This document shows positions 48,146-56,870 of a stretch of DNA of 64,000 nt, one piece after another. The position numbers and the translations under genes are program-made. The notes below the pieces were generated by a model, which was given only the letters and a program-made list of their open reading frames with translations, had not been told where the DNA came from and searched no databases. How positions within the stretch are numbered: position 1 is the first letter of the stretch; every line of letters begins with the position of its first letter. Origin of the DNA: Bacillus sp. Xin1. Its GTDB lineage: Bacteria > Bacillota > Bacilli > Bacillales > Bacillaceae_G. Location of the stretch: NCBI RefSeq assembly GCF_013314535.1, contig NZ_JABUAE010000002.1, forward strand, positions 340,243-404,242, written 5' to 3'.

Positions 48146-48174
48146 CAAGAGGGGAAACCCTCTTGTTTTTTTAT
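48145..48174 (+). terminator. terminator of yppD-yppE
   Basis: Stem acaagagggg... with ccctcttgt followed by seven T. The tail overlaps the stop region of the convergent yppF. Confidence 0.9.
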
Positions 48175-48362
48175 GCTTCTACAGTTGTATGTGTGGGTTT
48201 CGCCCCATTTATTTCTAGTTCACGTATTAATACTCGATATTCTGAGATGCAGATTTTCCCTTCTAAATAGTGATGTCTAGCAAAATCAAGCAATTCATTC
48301 ATATCCTCTGTAAAGTACCCCTTTTTTTGAGCGAAAGCTTGTTTTAAATCCCCTAATATCAT
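48171..48362 (-). CDS. yppF: YppF family protein
   Basis: A 63-residue protein (MILGDLKQAFAQKKGYFTEDMNELLDFARHHY...SEYRVLIRELE). The NELLDFA...LEG..I.EYR.L.RELE pattern and neighbourhood match YppF. A gggggag site precedes the ATG on the minus strand. Function is unknown; the cluster of yppD-G genes is sporulation-associated. Confidence 0.8.
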   Translation of the reverse strand: MILGDLKQAFAQKKGYFTEDMNELLDFARHHYLEGKICISEYRVLIRELEINGAKPTHTTVEA

Positions 48363-48477
48363 GTTGATTCCTCCCCCATGAGAATCTTCTTCTCTACTAT
48401 GGTAACATGAAAAGGCTTACTTTCTTATTTTTTTAAAAATTTAAACTTCCGACAAAAACAGACATTTATAAGGTTAC

Positions 48478-48505
48478 ACATTTTATTTTATGGGTACATA
48501 TTCTA
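48478..48505 (+). promoter_or_regulatory. SigK-type promoter of yppG
   Basis: AC at 48478-48479, 17 bp, then CATATTCTA at 48497-48505, matching the AC-N16/17-CATAnnnTA pattern of the late mother-cell sigma factor SigK. A transcript starting near 48512 would place the gggggg ribosome site correctly before ATG 48538. Confidence 0.5.
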
Positions 48506-48537
48506 TATGTAGAAACTTAGTTAGAGGGGGGAAATAC

Positions 48538-49209
48538 ATGTTTCAACAGCCGAATACCTATTCACAGCCGAATGTCTATTCACAGCCGAATGCCTATTCA
48601 CAGCCGAATGCCTATTCACAGCCGAATGCCTATTCACAGCCGAATGTCTATTCACAGCCGAATGCCTATTCACAGCCGAATGCCTATTCACAGCCGAATG
48701 CCTATTCACAGCCGAATGTCTATTCACAGCCGAATGCCTATTCACAGCTAAATGCCTATTCACAGCCAAATGCCTATCCACAGCTGAATGCCTATTCACA
48801 ACCAAATACCTATTCACAACCAAATGCTTATCAAAATAACGAGGATACATATTTACGTTATAATATGTATCCATTCGCTCCTTATTACGGAAATCAAATG
48901 GATTATTATCAGCCATTTGAGGTATCTTTTATGAACCAGCAGCCACAAGTTCATATGAATCAACAATCTTATATGAATCAGCCGTCAATGTTTTACCCAC
49001 CGAAGCAGCCTTTTCAACCATATCCAACGATGAACAAACAAAAACAACAACAGCCAAGTCAATTTTCTAGTTTCGTATCTCAATTTAAGACGGCAGATGG
49101 TAATTACGATGTGAATAAAATGATGAATACAGCTGGTCAAATGATGAATGCGATGAATCAAGTCACTGGGATTGTAAAACAAGTTGGAGGATTTTTTGCT
49201 AAAGGATGA
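48538..49209 (+). CDS. yppG: YppG-like coat protein with hexapeptide repeats
   Basis: A 223-residue protein. The first ~100 residues are about 16 copies of N(A/V/T)YSQP; then a QPFxxYP/QPQVHMNQQ-rich linker; then a conserved C-terminus (SQFSSFVSQFKTADGNYDVNKMMNTAGQMM). The tail and position match the YppG family, thought to be a spore coat protein. ATG 48538 follows agagggggg. Tyr, Gln and Pro content suits cross-linked coat material. The SigK-like promoter supports late mother-cell expression. Confidence 0.8.
   Translation: MFQQPNTYSQPNVYSQPNAYSQPNAYSQPNAYSQPNVYSQPNAYSQPNAYSQPNAYSQPNVYSQPNAYSQLNAYSQPNAYPQLNAYSQPNTYSQPNAYQNNEDTYLRYNMYPFAPYYGNQMDYYQPFEVSFMNQQPQVHMNQQSYMNQPSMFYPPKQPFQPYPTMNKQKQQQPSQFSSFVSQFKTADGNYDVNKMMNTAGQMMNAMNQVTGIVKQVGGFFAKG
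48547..48831 (+). repeat. 18-bp tandem repeat within yppG
   Basis: About 16 units of the pattern ccgaatgcctattcacag, nearly identical at first and more diverged towards the 3' end (after 48745). The identity of the early units suggests recent duplication. Confidence 0.92.
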
Positions 49210-49308
49210 TAGTTGTGTGTCCAAGTTATCGTACGTAAGCAGCTATCATATAGACAAATTTCCATTAAATAAATAGGTATATATAACAAGCGGCTTTTAA
49301 CCCTTTCT

Positions 49309-49317
49309 CATATTGTA
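49309..49317 (+). promoter_or_regulatory. SigK-like -10 box upstream of cotD
   Basis: CATATTGTA fits the CATAnnnTA -10 pattern, but no AC pair lies at the expected 16-17 bp upstream, so this is tentative. Confidence 0.3.
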
Positions 49318-49361
49318 AAGTGTAGTCAGATTTTTTTTAATGAGAGAGGAGAGAAAAAACT

Positions 49362-50012
49362 ATGCATCATTGTCATCCATGTTTTGGAGGGCATAAGCCT
49401 ACAGGACCTATTTGTACAACGCCTCCTGTCGTTCATCCAACAAAGCAATGTGTAACACACACTTTTTCTACAACGGTGGTACCGCATATTCATCCAACTC
49501 ATACAACACACGTTCATCATCAACAAGTTAAAAATCAACATTTCTTCCCGCAAACAAATTCAAATGTGAATGTTGTAGACCCCGTTGATCCAGGATTCGG
49601 CGGAGTTGGTGGATTCGGTGGACCTGGTGGACCTGGCGGAGTTGGTGGATTCGGCGGACCTGGTGGACCTGGCGGAGTTGGTGGATTCGGCGGACCTGGT
49701 GGACCTGGCGGAGTTGGTGGATTCGGCGGACCTGGCGGACCTGGCGGAGTTGGTGGATTCGGTGGACCTGGCGGACCTTGTGGACCATGTGGCCATGGCC
49801 CGCAAGTATCTCCATTCGGACCAGGACCAAATGCAGGCCCACAAGTATCCCCGTTCGGACCAGGGCCAAATGCAGGCCCACAAGTATCCCCATTCGGACC
49901 AGGGCCAAATGCAGGCCCACAAGTATCCCCATTCGGACCAGGACCAAGTGCAGGACCAAATGTATCCCCATTCGGACCAGGACCAAATGTCGGTGGAATG
50001 TTTAAAAAGTAA
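49362..50012 (+). CDS. cotD: inner spore coat protein CotD, glycine-rich extended form
   Basis: A 216-residue coat protein. Residues 1-65 carry the CotD signature (HHCHPCFGG at the start, TFSTTVVPHIHPTHTTHVHHQQ, FFPQTNSNV). They are followed by five GGVGGFGGPGGP units and then five VSPFGPGPNAGPQ units. B. subtilis CotD is only about 75 residues and lacks the repeats. An agaggagag site precedes the ATG. It lies between yppG and ypsA as in B. subtilis. Confidence 0.88.
   Translation: MHHCHPCFGGHKPTGPICTTPPVVHPTKQCVTHTFSTTVVPHIHPTHTTHVHHQQVKNQHFFPQTNSNVNVVDPVDPGFGGVGGFGGPGGPGGVGGFGGPGGPGGVGGFGGPGGPGGVGGFGGPGGPGGVGGFGGPGGPCGPCGHGPQVSPFGPGPNAGPQVSPFGPGPNAGPQVSPFGPGPNAGPQVSPFGPGPSAGPNVSPFGPGPNVGGMFKK
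49594..49995 (+). repeat. two tandem repeat arrays within cotD
   Basis: A 36-bp array (five units, about 49600-49775) encodes GGVGGFGGPGGP; a 39-bp array (five units, about 49800-49995) encodes VSPFGPGPNAGPQ. Units are nearly identical and the whole region is much richer in G+C than its surroundings. Confidence 0.92.
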
Positions 50013-50022
50013 ATGTTATGTT

Positions 50023-50054
50023 AGAGCTAGCAAAATGCTAGTTCTTTTCTTTTT
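50023..50054 (+). terminator. terminator of cotD
   Basis: Stem agagctagca with tgctagttct (one G-U), loop aaa, followed by TTTCTTTTT. Confidence 0.85.
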
Positions 50055-50068
50055 ATTGGAGTGTTGAT

Positions 50069-50623
50069 ATGAAAGTTGTTGCAGTAACAGGATATAAACC
50101 ATTTGAACTTGGAATTTTTAAAAATGATCATCCAGGTGTTGTATGTATAAAAAAAGCATTGTGTCGTAAATTACTCGCTTTTATAGAGGAAGGGTTAGAA
50201 TGGGTCATAATAAGTGGGCAGTTAGGAGTAGAGTTATGGGCAGCTGAAGTAGTTTTTGAAATGCAGTTAGTGTATCCGGATTTAAAGTTGGCTGTGTTCA
50301 CCCCTTTTTTAGAGCAGGAAGAAAGTTGGAAGGAAGGGAATCGAGAATATTATGAATCCATTCTCGCGCAAGCTGACCATGTTGATAGTATTACAAAAAG
50401 AAAATATGAAAGTCCAGAACAGTTTCGATTAAAAAATCAATTTTTTATTGAAAAAAGTGATGCACTTTTGGCGGTATATGATGAAGAAAAACCAGGGAGT
50501 CCTAAATACATGGTAGAAGTAGCAAAGAAAAAAGGAGAAATAGAAAATTATCACAGTTATTTTATTCTTTTTTCTGATTTACAAGATATAATAGAAGAGG
50601 AACAGTGGAATAATGCAGAGTAA
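50069..50623 (+). CDS. ypsA: YpsA (DUF1273) Rossmann-fold protein
   Basis: A 184-residue SLOG/Rossmann-like protein: [15 protein letters not shown] at the N-terminus, [18 protein letters not shown] near residue 50 and [19 protein letters not shown] near residue 130. In Firmicutes ypsA is next to gpsB, and YpsA has been tied to cell division; ligand and mechanism are unclear. A ttggag site precedes the ATG. Confidence 0.9.
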   Translation: MKVVAVTGYKPFELGIFKNDHPGVVCIKKALCRKLLAFIEEGLEWVIISGQLGVELWAAEVVFEMQLVYPDLKLAVFTPFLEQEESWKEGNREYYESILAQADHVDSITKRKYESPEQFRLKNQFFIEKSDALLAVYDEEKPGSPKYMVEVAKKKGEIENYHSYFILFSDLQDIIEEEQWNNAE

Positions 50624-50721
50624 TATGTAATATAGATCCGCGTATATATGATTGACAAAAGGCATTGTTTCTGAAAAAATTTAGTTAGTGAAAGTTTTGG
50701 TAAAAATTTGAGGTGAAGAAA

Positions 50722-51057
50722 ATGATTTCGGATAAAATTAAATTAACAGCGAAAGACATTTTGGAAAAAGAATTTAAGACGGGTATGAGAGGTTATCAAC
50801 AAGAGGAAGTAGATAAGTTCCTTGATATGATTATTAAGGATTATGAAGCATTTCATAAGGAACTTGAGCAATTACAGCAACAAAATGCTCGTTTGAAACG
50901 TGAATTAGAAGAACAGAAATTAGTGAAAGCACAAGTTCCGCAGCAACCAGCTCCAACACCGGTTGCACAACCTGTATACAACAATACGAATACGGATATT
51001 TTAAAACGTTTATCCAATCTAGAAAAAGCTGTATTTGGAAGTAAGTTATACGAGTAA
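50722..51057 (+). CDS. gpsB: cell-division coordinator GpsB
   Basis: A 111-residue DivIVA-like protein. The N-terminal membrane-binding domain ([34 protein letters not shown]) leads into a coiled coil ([20 protein letters not shown]), a Pro/Gln-rich linker and a C-terminal trimerisation helix ([15 protein letters not shown]). It shuttles PBP1 (PonA) between septum and side wall; ponA is encoded 6 kb away. ATG 50722 fits gaggtg. Confidence 0.95.
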   Translation: MISDKIKLTAKDILEKEFKTGMRGYQQEEVDKFLDMIIKDYEAFHKELEQLQQQNARLKRELEEQKLVKAQVPQQPAPTPVAQPVYNNTNTDILKRLSNLEKAVFGSKLYE

Positions 51058-51102
51058 TCTAAGGATAGAAAAAGATTGAAGCATTTTACATATAAAAAAG
51101 CA

Positions 51103-51131
51103 TTGCAAAATCTTTTTGTTTCCACTATACT
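51103..51131 (+). promoter_or_regulatory. SigA promoter of rnpB
   Basis: TTGCAA at 51103-51108, 17-bp spacer, TATACT at 51126-51131, about 7 bp before the predicted RNA start. Confidence 0.75.
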
Positions 51132-51134
51132 AAT

Positions 51135-51549
51135 GTTTGTCATAACGTTTGGGTAATCGCTGCAACGCCAACGTTGTAGAGGAAAGTCCATGCTCGCACA
51201 ACCTGAGATGGTTGTAGTGTTCGTGCCTAGCCAATTCATAAGCTAGGGTATTCTGGCTGTAAAGCTGGATTAACGGCAGGGAAAAAACCTAAGTCCTTTT
51301 GGATATGGTTTGACTACCTTTAAAGTGCCACAGTGACGAAGTCCTTGAAGAAATGATAGGAGTGGAACGAGGTAAACCCCACGAGCGAGAAACCCAAATA
51401 ATGGTAGGGGAATCTTTTCCAAGGAAATGAACGATGGAAAAGGACGGGCATTTTGCCCTGTAGATAGATGATTGCCACCGGAGTACGAGGCGTGGGCCGT
51501 TTGTAGTACAAAGGAACAGAACATGGCTTACAGAACGTTATGAACCAAT
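51135..51549 (+). ncRNA. rnpB: RNase P RNA, class B
   Basis: The catalytic RNA of ribonuclease P, which trims tRNA 5' leaders. Diagnostic segments of the Bacillus type are GGGTAATCGCTGC near the 5' end, GAGGAAAGTCCATGCTCGCAC, AAGTGCCACAGTGACG, GAGCGAGAAACCCAAA, GATAGATGATTGCC and the 3' ACAGAACGTTA, in the known order. Ends are set by comparison with the remembered B. subtilis RNA and are good to a few bases. It lies between gpsB and ypsC as in B. subtilis. Confidence 0.95.
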
Positions 51550-51561
51550 TATGGAATAACC

Positions 51562-51595
51562 CAGCTCTCCTTTGTAAGAGGAGGGCTTTTTATTT
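51562..51595 (+). terminator. terminator of rnpB
   Basis: Stem agctctcct with aggagggct followed by TTTTTATTT. Confidence 0.85.
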
Positions 51596-51715
51596 GTATG
51601 AAGTAATAACTTGTGAGTTAAAATGGTTAATAAGGGAATTCTTCGTAATATTTCATAATTAATAGATAGAAAAACTATTAATTATTGTTTGATTATACAT
51701 AAGAGGTGAATGTAA

Positions 51716-52855
51716 ATGGGAAAAGTTACTTTAATTGCAACAGCAGCAATGGGAATCGAAGCTTTAGTTGCAAGAGAAGTTCGCGATCTTGGTTATGAGT
51801 GCCAAGTAGAAAACGGAAAAGTAACGTTTGAAGCGGATGCAAAGGCAATTTGTCGTACGAATTTATGGTTACGTACTGCGGATCGTGTGAAAATTAAAGT
51901 TGGTGAATTTAAGGCAACAACATTTGATGAGTTATTTGAAAAGACAAAGGCGCTAAATTGGGGAGATTATATTCCTGAAAATGGTGAGTTTCCTGTTATC
52001 GGAAAATCAATAAAATCAACATTATTTAGTGTGCCAGATTGTCAACGTATTGTAAAAAAGGCTGTTGTTGAAAAATTAAAATCAACGTATAAGCGCACAA
52101 CTTGGTTTGAAGAAAACGGTCCTTTATTCCGCATTGAGATTGCAATGTTAAAGGATATTGCAACATTAACAATTGATGCGAGTGGTGTCGGACTTCATAA
52201 ACGTGGATACCGTGTTGATCAAGGGGAAGCACCTTTGAAAGAAACACTAGCTGCATCTTTAATTAAACTTACAAATTGGAAGCCAGATCGTCCGTTTGTT
52301 GATCCGTTTTGTGGTTCGGGAACAATTCCAATTGAAGCGGCACTAATTGGGCAGAATATTGCTCCTGGTTTTAATCGTGAATTTGCATCTGATGAATGGG
52401 GTTGGATTGGTAAGCAAAATTGGAAAGAAGCACGTCAAGAAGTAGAAGATTTAGCAAATTATGATCAGCCATTACAAATTATCGGATCAGATATTGATCA
52501 CCGCATGATAAGAGTTGCGCAAGATAATGCCGATGAAGTTGGATTAGGTGATTTAATTTCCTTTAAACAAATGCAAGTAAAAGATTTCACAACGAAAGAG
52601 GAGTATGGCTATGTTGTAACGAATCCTCCATACGGAGAACGTTTAAGTGAAAAAGCACTTGTTGAAAAGTTATATAAAGAAATGGGAGAAGTATTCCGCC
52701 CATTGGATACATGGTCTCTGTATTTATTAACGAGCTATGAAGCATTTGAAAAGTGTTATGGAAAAGAAGCATCGAAAAAGCGTAAATTATTTAACGGCTT
52801 TATTCGTACAGATTACTATCAGTACTTCGGGAAGCGCCCACCTCGCAATTCATAG
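51716..52855 (+). CDS. ypsC: THUMP-domain 23S rRNA guanine-N2 methyltransferase YpsC
   Basis: A 379-residue RlmL/TrmN-like enzyme. An N-terminal THUMP RNA-binding domain (about residues 1-155) precedes a SAM-dependent methyltransferase with VDPFCGSGTIPIEAAL near residue 195, IGSDIDHRMI near residue 257 and the catalytic NPPYGERLS near residue 304. It methylates a guanine in 23S rRNA by homology. A gaggtga site precedes the ATG. Confidence 0.94.
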   Translation: MGKVTLIATAAMGIEALVAREVRDLGYECQVENGKVTFEADAKAICRTNLWLRTADRVKIKVGEFKATTFDELFEKTKALNWGDYIPENGEFPVIGKSIKSTLFSVPDCQRIVKKAVVEKLKSTYKRTTWFEENGPLFRIEIAMLKDIATLTIDASGVGLHKRGYRVDQGEAPLKETLAASLIKLTNWKPDRPFVDPFCGSGTIPIEAALIGQNIAPGFNREFASDEWGWIGKQNWKEARQEVEDLANYDQPLQIIGSDIDHRMIRVAQDNADEVGLGDLISFKQMQVKDFTTKEEYGYVVTNPPYGERLSEKALVEKLYKEMGEVFRPLDTWSLYLLTSYEAFEKCYGKEASKKRKLFNGFIRTDYYQYFGKRPPRNS

Positions 52856-52917
52856 TATAAAACCTCTTTTACGCGCATATACTGGCTATTATGTAATGTG
52901 CAAAAGGAGGAATGCAT

Positions 52918-53103
52918 ATGGATGGTTTTCAATTGTCAATGATTCAAAAGGCCATTCATCGTACGTATGATGAGCTAGGAAGAGAAATTGATCTTCAAGG
53001 CGTAGCGGCAGATGAAATTCAAAAGGCACAGGAAGAATATTTATCTGCATTATCATATGAAACATTAATTGATAAGCGTTACCTAAAGTCATTAATAGAG
53101 TAA
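52918..53103 (+). CDS. conserved small hypothetical protein
   Basis: A 61-residue helical acidic protein (MDGFQLSMIQKAIHRTYDELGREIDLQGVAA...YLKSLIE). aaaggagg lies 7 nt before ATG 52918, a very strong site; ATG 52912 is too close. A robust terminator follows. I do not recognise a domain. It sits alone between ypsC and the ypvA-type helicase. Confidence 0.7.
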   Translation: MDGFQLSMIQKAIHRTYDELGREIDLQGVAADEIQKAQEEYLSALSYETLIDKRYLKSLIE

Positions 53104-53138
53104 AAAAGTTTTCCTTTATATAAAGGAAAACTTTTTTC
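53103..53138 (+). terminator. terminator of the small hypothetical gene
   Basis: A perfect stem (aaaagttttccttt with aaaggaaaactttt), 4-nt loop, then TT and C. Confidence 0.88.
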
Positions 53139-53168
53139 ACGCATTTCTATGTATTACAACAGGGGAAA

Positions 53169-53196
53169 GCAACTGCTATTTAGAAATAGCAGTTGC
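53169..53196 (+). repeat. hairpin just upstream of the helicase gene
   Basis: A perfect 13-bp stem (gcaactgctattt with aaatagcagttgc) with a 2-nt loop, 40 nt before ATG 53238. TCTTTTTAT follows, so it could be a terminator or an attenuator. Confidence 0.7.
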
Positions 53197-53237
53197 TATA
53201 TCTTTTTATAGAAAAACTTTTTGGTTGGAGGCTGAGG

Positions 53238-55175
53238 ATGTTTACTGAGAAGAGATTACCATTTGAAGTAGGAAAACAAGATAATTTTTATGATAAGTTG
53301 AATGAGTGGATTGGAGATGTATTTTACGATATCCTTCCGGAAAAAGGCTTTGAAGAGCGTGATGAACAAATTTTTATGGCATTCCAATTAGAACGTGCGT
53401 TTCAAGAGAAGAAAGTAATGTTCGCAGAGGCAGGCGTAGGAACGGGTAAAACGATTGTGTATCTTTTATATGCAATTTGCTATGCGCGTTATACAGGGAA
53501 ACCAGCTATTATTGCTTGTGCAGATGAAACATTAATCGAACAGCTTGTGAAAGAAGAAGGGGACATTGCAAAATTATCAGAAGCATTAGGATTATCTGTT
53601 GATGTACGTCTAGCGAAATCGATGGATAATTATTTATGTTTACGTAAACTAGAAGATGTGATGAGTGGACGAGCTCCAGAAGTCATTGAAGATTTATATT
53701 ACGAATTACCTCAGTTTGTATTTGATCATGGAACGATGCAAAACTTTACGCATTATGGTGATCGAAAAGAGTTTCCATTATTAAATGATGAGGAATGGTC
53801 AAAGGTATCTTGGGATTATTTCCAAGACTGTTTCACATGTGACTCTCGTCATCGTTGTGGTCAAACACTTTCTCGTGAACATTATCGTAAAGCAGCAGAT
53901 TTAATTATTTGTTCTCAAGATTTCTATATGGATCATATTTGGACATATGATGCTCGTAAGCGTGAAGGACAAATGCCACTTTTACCAGAAAGTAGCTGTG
54001 TTGTCTTTGATGAAGGACATCTTGTTGAGTATGCAGCGCAAAAAGCACTAACGTATCGTCTAAAACAAACGATGATGGAACAATTATTAACAAGATTATT
54101 ACAAAATGATATTCGTGAAGAGTTTGCTCATTTAGTAGAAGAAACGATTTGGCAAACAGAGCGATTCTTTGATGTCTTACAAGAGAATAAAAAAGAAATC
54201 GCTGGTTCAGATCGTCTAGAAATAACTGTGACAGAAAAAGTAACTGCTGAGGCGAAAAGACTCTATGCGAAAATTGCAGAAGTCGGTGATGCATTAGTAT
54301 TTGAAAGTGAAATGTATACAGTAAACACATACGATTTAAATATCGTTGATGAGCATTTAGATGTATTAGAACATTCACTTCGTCTTTTCATGCATGAGAA
54401 AAATGTAATTACATGGGGAGAAGAAGGTGATGGTGCCTTCACGCTAGTTATTATGCCGCGTGCAGTAGAAGAAGTATTACAGGAGAAAGTGTTCTCGAAA
54501 AAAATTCCATATATTTTCTCTTCTGCTACACTATCTGAAAATGACTCATTTGCGTTTACGGCAAATAGTTTAGGAGTAAAAGACTATTTATCATTCTCAG
54601 TAGCTTCTCCATTTGACTATGAAGAGCAAATGAAAGTGTACTTGCCATCGTATAACCAGGAAAATGAATGGGAAAGAAAATGCCAGTATACCCTTGAAAA
54701 CATTCAAAAAATAAATGGACGTACGCTCGTATTATTCCGTACAACAGGGGAGCTTGCAGCGTTCAAAGAATATGTGAATAAAGAGCAAATGTCTGTTCCG
54801 TTCCTATATGAAGGAGATCAAGAAATTAGCCAACTTGTTTCACGTTTCCAAAATGAAGAAGAGACTGTACTTTGCGCTGTTCATTTATGGGAAGGTTTAG
54901 ATATACCGGGATCGTCATTATCACATGTTGTTATTTGGTCGCTTCCATTCCCTCCAAACGATCCTGTGTTTGAAGCGAAACGTAAGCACGTCAATGATCC
55001 GTTTTGGGATGTAGATGTACCGTATATGATTTTGCGTCTTCGTCAAGGGATTGGACGTTTAATTCGTACGAGCGAAGATAAAGGTGCTATTTCGTTATTC
55101 TTGTCAGAGGATGAAAATGAAAAGGTTGTAGAAGCTGTGAAAAAAGTGCTTCCAGTAGAAGGTATGGTATTGTAA
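53238..55175 (+). CDS. ypvA: XPD/DinG-like DNA helicase YpvA
   Basis: A 645-residue superfamily 2 helicase with no exonuclease domain. Walker A is EAGVGTGKTIVYLLY near residue 70; the DEAH box is DEGH (VVFDEGHLVEYAAQ). Between them NYLCLRKLE and CFTCDSRHRCGQ give four spaced cysteines, the XPD-type 4Fe-4S ligand set. FSSATLSEN and GRLIRTSEDKG complete the motor. ATG 53238 follows ggaggctgagg. It unwinds DNA by homology; substrate is unknown. Confidence 0.92.
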   Translation: MFTEKRLPFEVGKQDNFYDKLNEWIGDVFYDILPEKGFEERDEQIFMAFQLERAFQEKKVMFAEAGVGTGKTIVYLLYAICYARYTGKPAIIACADETLIEQLVKEEGDIAKLSEALGLSVDVRLAKSMDNYLCLRKLEDVMSGRAPEVIEDLYYELPQFVFDHGTMQNFTHYGDRKEFPLLNDEEWSKVSWDYFQDCFTCDSRHRCGQTLSREHYRKAADLIICSQDFYMDHIWTYDARKREGQMPLLPESSCVVFDEGHLVEYAAQKALTYRLKQTMMEQLLTRLLQNDIREEFAHLVEETIWQTERFFDVLQENKKEIAGSDRLEITVTEKVTAEAKRLYAKIAEVGDALVFESEMYTVNTYDLNIVDEHLDVLEHSLRLFMHEKNVITWGEEGDGAFTLVIMPRAVEEVLQEKVFSKKIPYIFSSATLSENDSFAFTANSLGVKDYLSFSVASPFDYEEQMKVYLPSYNQENEWERKCQYTLENIQKINGRTLVLFRTTGELAAFKEYVNKEQMSVPFLYEGDQEISQLVSRFQNEEETVLCAVHLWEGLDIPGSSLSHVVIWSLPFPPNDPVFEAKRKHVNDPFWDVDVPYMILRLRQGIGRLIRTSEDKGAISLFLSEDENEKVVEAVKKVLPVEGMVL

Positions 55176-55206
55176 AAGCTTAGCGTTTGCTAAGCTTTTT
55201 CTTTTT
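55174..55206 (+). terminator. terminator of ypvA
   Basis: A perfect 10-bp stem (aaagcttagc with gctaagcttt) and T run; the next bcr1-like element starts in its tail. Confidence 0.9.
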
Positions 55207-55287
55207 ATCCCGTAAAAGCCCGATTGGTGAGGGCTAATAATTAGTGGGGGATGAAGAAAACCCCCACTGATTAAAGTTTCACTTTAT
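55204..55287 (+). repeat. bcr1-like element, short form (copy E)
   Basis: TTTATCCCG at the start, block GTAAAAGCCCGATTGGTGAGGG, hairpin aattagtggggg with cccccactgatt (one G-U pair), and end GTTTCACTTTAT. It is the cleanest copy in the window. Confidence 0.85.
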
Positions 55288-55352
55288 ATGGAAAAGGACT
55301 TTATATCTTTATGTCGAAATATAGGTGAGGTAGAAAAAGGAGGCCATATCAT

Positions 55353-56870
55353 ATGACAATCGTTATAACTGAAATAGAAAAAGAATTTTTAGCGCATGTG
55401 AAAAAGATAAATAATTATGGAGAAGCATTAAGCCTTATATTTTGGGATTTACGTACTGGTGCGCCGAAACAAGGTGTGGATCAACGTTCTGAAGTAATAG
55501 GGATGCTTTCATCAGAAGTATTTTCATTATCAACTTCTGATGAGATGGGAAGATATTTAACACAATTAGAACAGCTAATTGCAGAGAATAAAATTTCTAA
55601 AACAACGAAAGAAATTGTAGAAGAGTGCCGCAAGGAGTATGATCGAAATAAAAAAATTCCACAAGCCGAATATGAAGAATTTGTTAAATTGCAAGCAAAA
55701 TCGGAAAGTGTTTGGGGAGAAGCACGTGAAAAATCTGATTTTGAAATGTTTAGACCATACTTAGAAAAAATCGTTGAATATAAGAAGAAATTTATTACAT
55801 ATTGGGGTTATGGAACGTATAAGTATAATACGCTTTTAGACTTGTATGAGCCAGGTATGACAGTAGAAGTATTAGACCATGTGTTTGGACAACTACGTGA
55901 GCGTATTGTTCCGCTTGTAAAAGAAATTTCTGAGTCTAATAAAGAATTAAAAACAAATGTCCTGTTTGAACATTTTTCAAAAGAACAACAAAAGAATTTC
56001 ACCTTAGAGTTACTAAAACAATTAAATTATAATTTCGAGGCCGGCCGTCTAGATGAAACGATACATCCTTTCGAAATTACATTAAATAGAGGGGATGTTC
56101 GTATTACGACTCGTTATGACGAGAATGATTTCCGGATGGCAGTTTTCGGAACAATTCACGAATGTGGACATGCTGTATATGAACAAAATGTTTCAGAGGA
56201 ATTAGAAGGAACGCCGCTTTGCAGTGGCACGTCAATGGGGATTCATGAATCGCAATCGCTATTTTTCGAAAACTTTATTGGACGTAATAAATCGTTCTGG
56301 AAGAAAAATTATGAATTATTAAAACAATTTAGCGACGGACAATTTGAAAATGTATCTGTAGACGAGTTCTATAATGCGATTAATGAATCGAAACCGTCCT
56401 TTATTCGTATTGAGGCAGACGAGCTTACATATCCATTGCATGTTATGGTTCGTTATGAATTAGAGAAAGAATTATTTGATGGAACATTAGAAGTAAAAGA
56501 TTTGCCAGCAGCGTGGAATGATAAGATGGAAAGTTATTTAGGTATTCGTCCAGAAACGGATGCACAAGGTGTGCTGCAAGATGTACATTGGTCAGATGGC
56601 TCGTTTGGATATTTTCCATCGTATGCACTTGGTTATATGTATGCAGCGCAATTTAAACATAAGATGTTAGAAGAAATTCCTAACTTCGATGCACTACTAG
56701 AACAAGGAAATGTGACGCCAATTCGTGAATGGCTGACAAAAAATATTCACCAATACGGCAAAACGAAAAAACCGTTAGAAATTTTAAAAGATGTAACAGG
56801 TGAAGGGTTAAATGCAAATTATTTAGCTGATTATTTAGAAGCAAAATATAAAGAGATTTATGAGCTGTAA
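55353..56870 (+). CDS. ypwA: M32 family metallocarboxypeptidase
   Basis: A 505-residue thermostable-carboxypeptidase-1-type enzyme. The zinc motif HECGH (TIHECGHAVYEQN near residue 267) and downstream glutamate in GIHESQSLFFENFIGR are present, with YPLHVMVRYELEKELFDG and DVHWSDGSFGYFPSYALG. It removes C-terminal amino acids from peptides in the cytoplasm. An aaggaggc site precedes the ATG. Matches YpwA by order and length. Confidence 0.95.
   Translation: MTIVITEIEKEFLAHVKKINNYGEALSLIFWDLRTGAPKQGVDQRSEVIGMLSSEVFSLSTSDEMGRYLTQLEQLIAENKISKTTKEIVEECRKEYDRNKKIPQAEYEEFVKLQAKSESVWGEAREKSDFEMFRPYLEKIVEYKKKFITYWGYGTYKYNTLLDLYEPGMTVEVLDHVFGQLRERIVPLVKEISESNKELKTNVLFEHFSKEQQKNFTLELLKQLNYNFEAGRLDETIHPFEITLNRGDVRITTRYDENDFRMAVFGTIHECGHAVYEQNVSEELEGTPLCSGTSMGIHESQSLFFENFIGRNKSFWKKNYELLKQFSDGQFENVSVDEFYNAINESKPSFIRIEADELTYPLHVMVRYELEKELFDGTLEVKDLPAAWNDKMESYLGIRPETDAQGVLQDVHWSDGSFGYFPSYALGYMYAAQFKHKMLEEIPNFDALLEQGNVTPIREWLTKNIHQYGKTKKPLEILKDVTGEGLNANYLADYLEAKYKEIYEL

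Noticed and set aside
48547-48831. Regular repeats that could suggest a CRISPR array
   Set aside because: Units are directly adjacent 18-mers without spacers and are translated as N-A-Y-S-Q-P.
48521-48916. 131-codon minus-strand frame with regular HSAVNR repeats
   Set aside because: It is the complement of the yppG tandem repeat; long open frames in all phases follow from the 18-bp unit.
49528-50067. Several long frames on both strands over cotD
   Set aside because: They arise from the 36- and 39-bp repeats; only the frame with the CotD N-terminus and a ribosome site is supported.
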